From the NCBI GenBank assembly GCA_021199375.1, contig JAJQIB010000024.1:5654-69653 (forward strand): a stretch of 64,000 nt of DNA, given 5' to 3'. Of the stretch, positions 60,248-64,000 are shown one piece after another (the first letter of the stretch is position 1; each line of letters starts with the position of its first letter). The notes beneath the pieces were generated by a model, which worked only from the letters and a program-made list of their open reading frames with translations, was not told the origin of the DNA and made no database searches. Source of the stretch: Ruminococcus sp. Its GTDB lineage: Bacteria; Bacillota; Clostridia; Oscillospirales; Ruminococcaceae. Made by a program: the position numbers and the translations under genes.

Positions 60248-60826
60248 TCAAGGATTTGCTACAACTACTGTGGGATAGCGAATCACCTTTTCACCTATCG
60301 TAACACCCTTTTCAAAGACCTGAGCGACTACATTTTCGCCTAGATTTTCATCTACAATCTGACTTACTGCATTCGCCTTTGCAGGATCAAACGGCTCGCC
60401 TGTGGGGTCTACAATCTTTACATTCATCTTATCAAGTGCTGCAGTAAACTGCTTGTAGATCATCTCGATGCCCTCTTTATACTTTGCATCCTGCGACTCG
60501 GTTTCAACCGCTCTTTCGAAGTTGTCGTACACAGTGATAACATTCAGTATTGTATCACCTACTCCTGACTCTCTTGCTTCAAGCAGCTGCTTTGAGGTTC
60601 GCTTACGGTAGTTATCATACTCCGCCATGAGCCTTAAGTACTTATCCTTTTGCTCACTCAGCTCTTTTTCAAGCTGTTCTATTCGTTTTAAATCATCCGT
60701 TTGCGTGTCCTTCGTCTGCTCCTGTGAGGCTTCTATATTTTCCTTTTCCTCATCATTTGCAGCCGTTTTCTTTTGTGTCTCTGCTTCTTTTTCTTTGTTA
60801 TTTTCCATTTCCTTTTCGAGTTCCAT
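60248..60826 (-). CDS. grpE: Nucleotide exchange factor GrpE
   Basis: The ORF begins with ATGAAGATG; AGGAGG directly touches the first ATG, so the second (60826) with 6-nt spacing is favoured, giving 192 residues. A long charged coiled coil (about 1-90, EQLEKELSEQKDKYLRLMAEYDNYRKRTSKQL) precedes the beta domain (VVAQVFEKGVTIGEKVIRYPTVVVANP). It releases ADP from DnaK. It starts 12 bp after hrcA. Confidence 0.95.
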   Translation of the reverse strand: MELEKEMENNKEKEAETQKKTAANDEEKENIEASQEQTKDTQTDDLKRIEQLEKELSEQKDKYLRLMAEYDNYRKRTSKQLLEARESGVGDTILNVITVYDNFERAVETESQDAKYKEGIEMIYKQFTAALDKMNVKIVDPTGEPFDPAKANAVSQIVDENLGENVVAQVFEKGVTIGEKVIRYPTVVVANP

Positions 60827-60838
60827 CTTCATCCTCCT

Positions 60839-61870
60839 CTATGTTACACCATCGTCCACTTCTTCTTCGTCATCATTTCTCGAAAGCAGATCGGTTACTC
60901 GCTGTGAGAAATATTCAAGATACGGAATGAATTTCGCATAATCAATTCTCATAGGTCCAATAAGTCCGATTGAGCCGACCTCCTTGCCGCCCTTTTTAAA
61001 TGGTGCGGTGATTATCGACGAATTATGAAGTACAAAGCTATCACTTTCGGGTGAAAAGCTCACATGCAAGCCTCCGAAGGTTTGATCAAAAAAGCTCTCG
61101 ATCTCACTTTTTCCGTCTAAAAATTCGATAATCTCATTTTGTTCAAATTCCTTACAGGTCAGCAGATTCTTTTCTCCCTGAAGCTTTACATCCTGTGCGG
61201 TCATTTCCTTTGCTAACGTCACAAGCTCGCTTAGAATCGGCGTGAGCGATACCATGTAGGTTCCCATTGCGGTACGTATCTTTTCAAATGTCTCATCCGA
61301 TATCTCATCAAGGGGTACTCCCTGAAGATTTTCCTCAAGATACTTGTCAAAAAATTCAAGCTGCTCGTGAGTCAAGTCAAATTCAAGCCTGCAAACCTTA
61401 TTTTTTATCTTTCCGTTCGAGGTTATCATTAGTATGACATACATCCGCTTGCCTGTTGGAATCACCTCAACCTTTGATATGAGTGAAAATCTAGGAGTTG
61501 AGTCTGCTACGACAGAAGCACATTTTGTGAGCTCTGAAAGTGCAAGAGTTGCAGAATTGACCATTTCGTCCTCACTCTTGGCATTTTCATCGAACATATC
61601 ATCGATTCTCTGCTTTTCCTCATCACTCAGCGGATTTTTCTCAACCAATGCATCGACATACAACCGATAGCCTGCGTAGGTGGGAACTCTTCCGGCTGAG
61701 GTGTGCGGCTGCTCAAGATAGCCCTGTTTTTCGAGCTCCGCCATCTCATTACGTATCGTTGCCGATGATGCATGAACATGACTCATGATAGCTTTTGATC
61801 CGACCGGCTCACCTGTTACGATGTACTCGTCTACAACCGCCTGAAGTATCTTAAGCTTTCGGCTATCCAT
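60839..61870 (-). CDS. hrcA: Heat-inducible transcription repressor HrcA
   Basis: The 343-residue protein starts with a winged helix (MDSRKLKILQAVVDEYIVTGEPVGSKAIMSHVHASSATIRNEMAELEKQGYLEQPHTSAGRVPTYAGYRLYVD) and ends with the effector domain (IGLIGPMRIDYAKFIPYLEYFSQRVTDLL). It represses its own operon by binding CIRCE, here present as a tandem site right upstream. HrcA is kept active by GroEL. Confidence 0.97.
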   Translation of the reverse strand: MDSRKLKILQAVVDEYIVTGEPVGSKAIMSHVHASSATIRNEMAELEKQGYLEQPHTSAGRVPTYAGYRLYVDALVEKNPLSDEEKQRIDDMFDENAKSEDEMVNSATLALSELTKCASVVADSTPRFSLISKVEVIPTGKRMYVILMITSNGKIKNKVCRLEFDLTHEQLEFFDKYLEENLQGVPLDEISDETFEKIRTAMGTYMVSLTPILSELVTLAKEMTAQDVKLQGEKNLLTCKEFEQNEIIEFLDGKSEIESFFDQTFGGLHVSFSPESDSFVLHNSSIITAPFKKGGKEVGSIGLIGPMRIDYAKFIPYLEYFSQRVTDLLSRNDDEEEVDDGVT

Positions 61871-61895
61871 TTTTCCGCACGCTCCTTTCTTAAAG

Positions 61896-61945
61896 TTAGC
61901 ACTTTTATTGTTTGAGTGTTAGCACTCCATCTCTTCGAGTGCTAA
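61896..61945 (-). promoter_or_regulatory. Tandem CIRCE operators
   Basis: Perfect CIRCE TTAGCACTC-CATCTCTTC-GAGTGCTAA (61919-61945) overlaps by 4 bp a second, imperfect site TTAGCACTT-TTATTGTTT-GAGTGTTAG (61896-61922). HrcA dimers could bind side by side. Confidence 0.93.
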
Positions 61946-61949
61946 TTAT

Positions 61950-61978
61950 AGTTTATACCTTTTTTGAAGGATTGTCAA
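61950..61978 (-). promoter_or_regulatory. Promoter of hrcA-grpE-dnaK-dnaJ
   Basis: On the minus strand TTGACA is followed by TATAAA after 15 bp or TAAACT after 17 bp, directly before the CIRCE sites. Confidence 0.65.
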
Positions 61979-62069
61979 GAGGGTTTTAAAAAAAATATTA
62001 TCAAACTTCGTAAATATTTTGCCCATTTTTTTGTGCAATATGTCTATAAGCGTATATGAATCGAACATT

Positions 62070-62098
62070 TTGCGAGTCTTTTTCATACTATATATTAT
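62070..62098 (+). promoter_or_regulatory. Candidate mazF promoter
   Basis: TTGCGA, 17 bp, TATTAT, about 93 bp before the mazF ATG. Confidence 0.5.
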
Positions 62099-62190
62099 AT
62101 TTCGACAAAAATCTAATGAGTCATCTGCGAATAGCACTTGAAAATATGGGGAAAATACCTTTAAAGCTCAATCTGAAAGGAGAAGCAAAA

Positions 62191-62535
62191 ATGAGTGTTC
62201 ACAGAGGAGAGATTTATTACGCAGATTTGAGTCCTGTGGTAGGTTCGGAGCAGGGCGGCATCAGACCGGTACTTATAGTTCAAAATGACGTAGGAAATCG
62301 TCATTCACCTACAGTAATCGCAGCGGCAATTACAAGTCGCCACGATAAGGCTAATCTGCCGACTCACATTTCGGTAGGCGGATCCGACTGCGGTCTTGCA
62401 AAGGACTCAATTATACTGCTTGAACAGATTCGCACACTTGACAAGCGTAGACTAAAGGAGCGAATGGGCGAGCTTGACAACGATTCAATGAACCGAGTTG
62501 ACAGCGCACTGTCTATATCCTTCGGACTACACTGA
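62191..62535 (+). CDS. mazF: MazF/EndoA-family mRNA interferase
   Basis: GAAAGGAG selects ATG 62191; 114 residues. [60 protein letters not shown] is close to EndoA/NdoA, with the catalytic Arg of GGIRPV and Thr of AITS. It cleaves mRNA at short motifs. No MazE-like gene precedes it: upstream is the divergent heat-shock operon. An antitoxin may be encoded elsewhere. Confidence 0.93.
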   Translation: MSVHRGEIYYADLSPVVGSEQGGIRPVLIVQNDVGNRHSPTVIAAAITSRHDKANLPTHISVGGSDCGLAKDSIILLEQIRTLDKRRLKERMGELDNDSMNRVDSALSISFGLH

Positions 62536-62603
62536 CAGAAGACGGCTTTTATCACTTTTAACCAAAAAAATGAAAGTTCAATCGCCAAAACTTGCAAAAA
62601 TGA

Positions 62604-64000
<1,397 letters not shown>

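Overview
The window looks like the chromosome of an endospore-forming, low-to-mid GC Firmicute of the Ruminococcus/Oscillospiraceae type. This is inferred from spoIIGA-sigE, the hrcA-grpE-dnaK-dnaJ order with CIRCE, the Prp-cleaved form of L27, ClpE, MazF, an NAD(P)-type GDH and ubiquitous TTGACA-17-TATAAT promoters. No species can be fixed from sequence alone.

Positions 1 to about 33,690 are mobile or accessory. At the left edge is the 3' end of a sortase-anchored Cna-B repeat surface protein, followed by small membrane and unknown genes, an orphan RelB-type antitoxin, a secreted DNA/RNA endonuclease and a HigBA module. From ssb (6632) to a tyrosine integrase (30995) lies the backbone of an integrative and conjugative element (ICE): SSB, an AbrB-zinc-ribbon regulator, two large polyvalent proteins (ArdC/zincin/MuF-C and HAD phosphatase/MuF-C), a DUF3991-TOPRIM primase-like protein, VirB2-, VirB6-, VirB3- and VirB4-like type IV secretion proteins, a BIG2 surface protein, a second OB-fold protein, ribbon-helix-helix proteins, a four-copy 42-bp iteron array with hairpins (likely oriT), a MobP2/MobL-type relaxase with Sel1 repeats, a RhuM insertion, the VirD4/TraG coupling ATPase, a RelBE-DUF4160-DUF2442 cassette, a double winged-helix protein and the integrase. 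A VirB1-like wall hydrolase and a VirB8-like protein are not obvious in the window; the left end of the element is outside it.

Between the integrase and the tRNA-Trp gene is a 2.7-kb, nearly ORF-free block. It holds two near-identical holin-like type I toxin modules, each with convergent perfect promoters (toxin mRNA against antisense RNA), a third convergent-promoter module without a clear toxin, a BrnT/antitoxin operon with a probably leaderless toxin mRNA, three copies of a 40-bp repeat ending in GAACTCGAGTTC, and a roughly 580-nt highly structured noncoding RNA candidate resembling ROOL/GOLLD-class RNAs in size and setting. This block is the most unusual part of the window.

From tRNA-Trp/tRNA-Pro (33,692) to the right edge the genes are ordinary chromosomal ones: ppk, tRNA-Pro(UGG) behind a structured leader, yebC, mrnC, obg, rplU-prp-rpmA, spoIIGA-sigE, an esterase, an ECF sigma/anti-sigma pair, tmcAL, ackA, clpE, glgP, a manganese-riboswitch-controlled P-type ATPase, the HrcA heat-shock operon, mazF and the start of gdhA. 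Most have recognisable sigma-A promoters and hairpin terminators. Start sites were corrected from the ORF track wherever a Shine-Dalgarno sequence decided between candidates.
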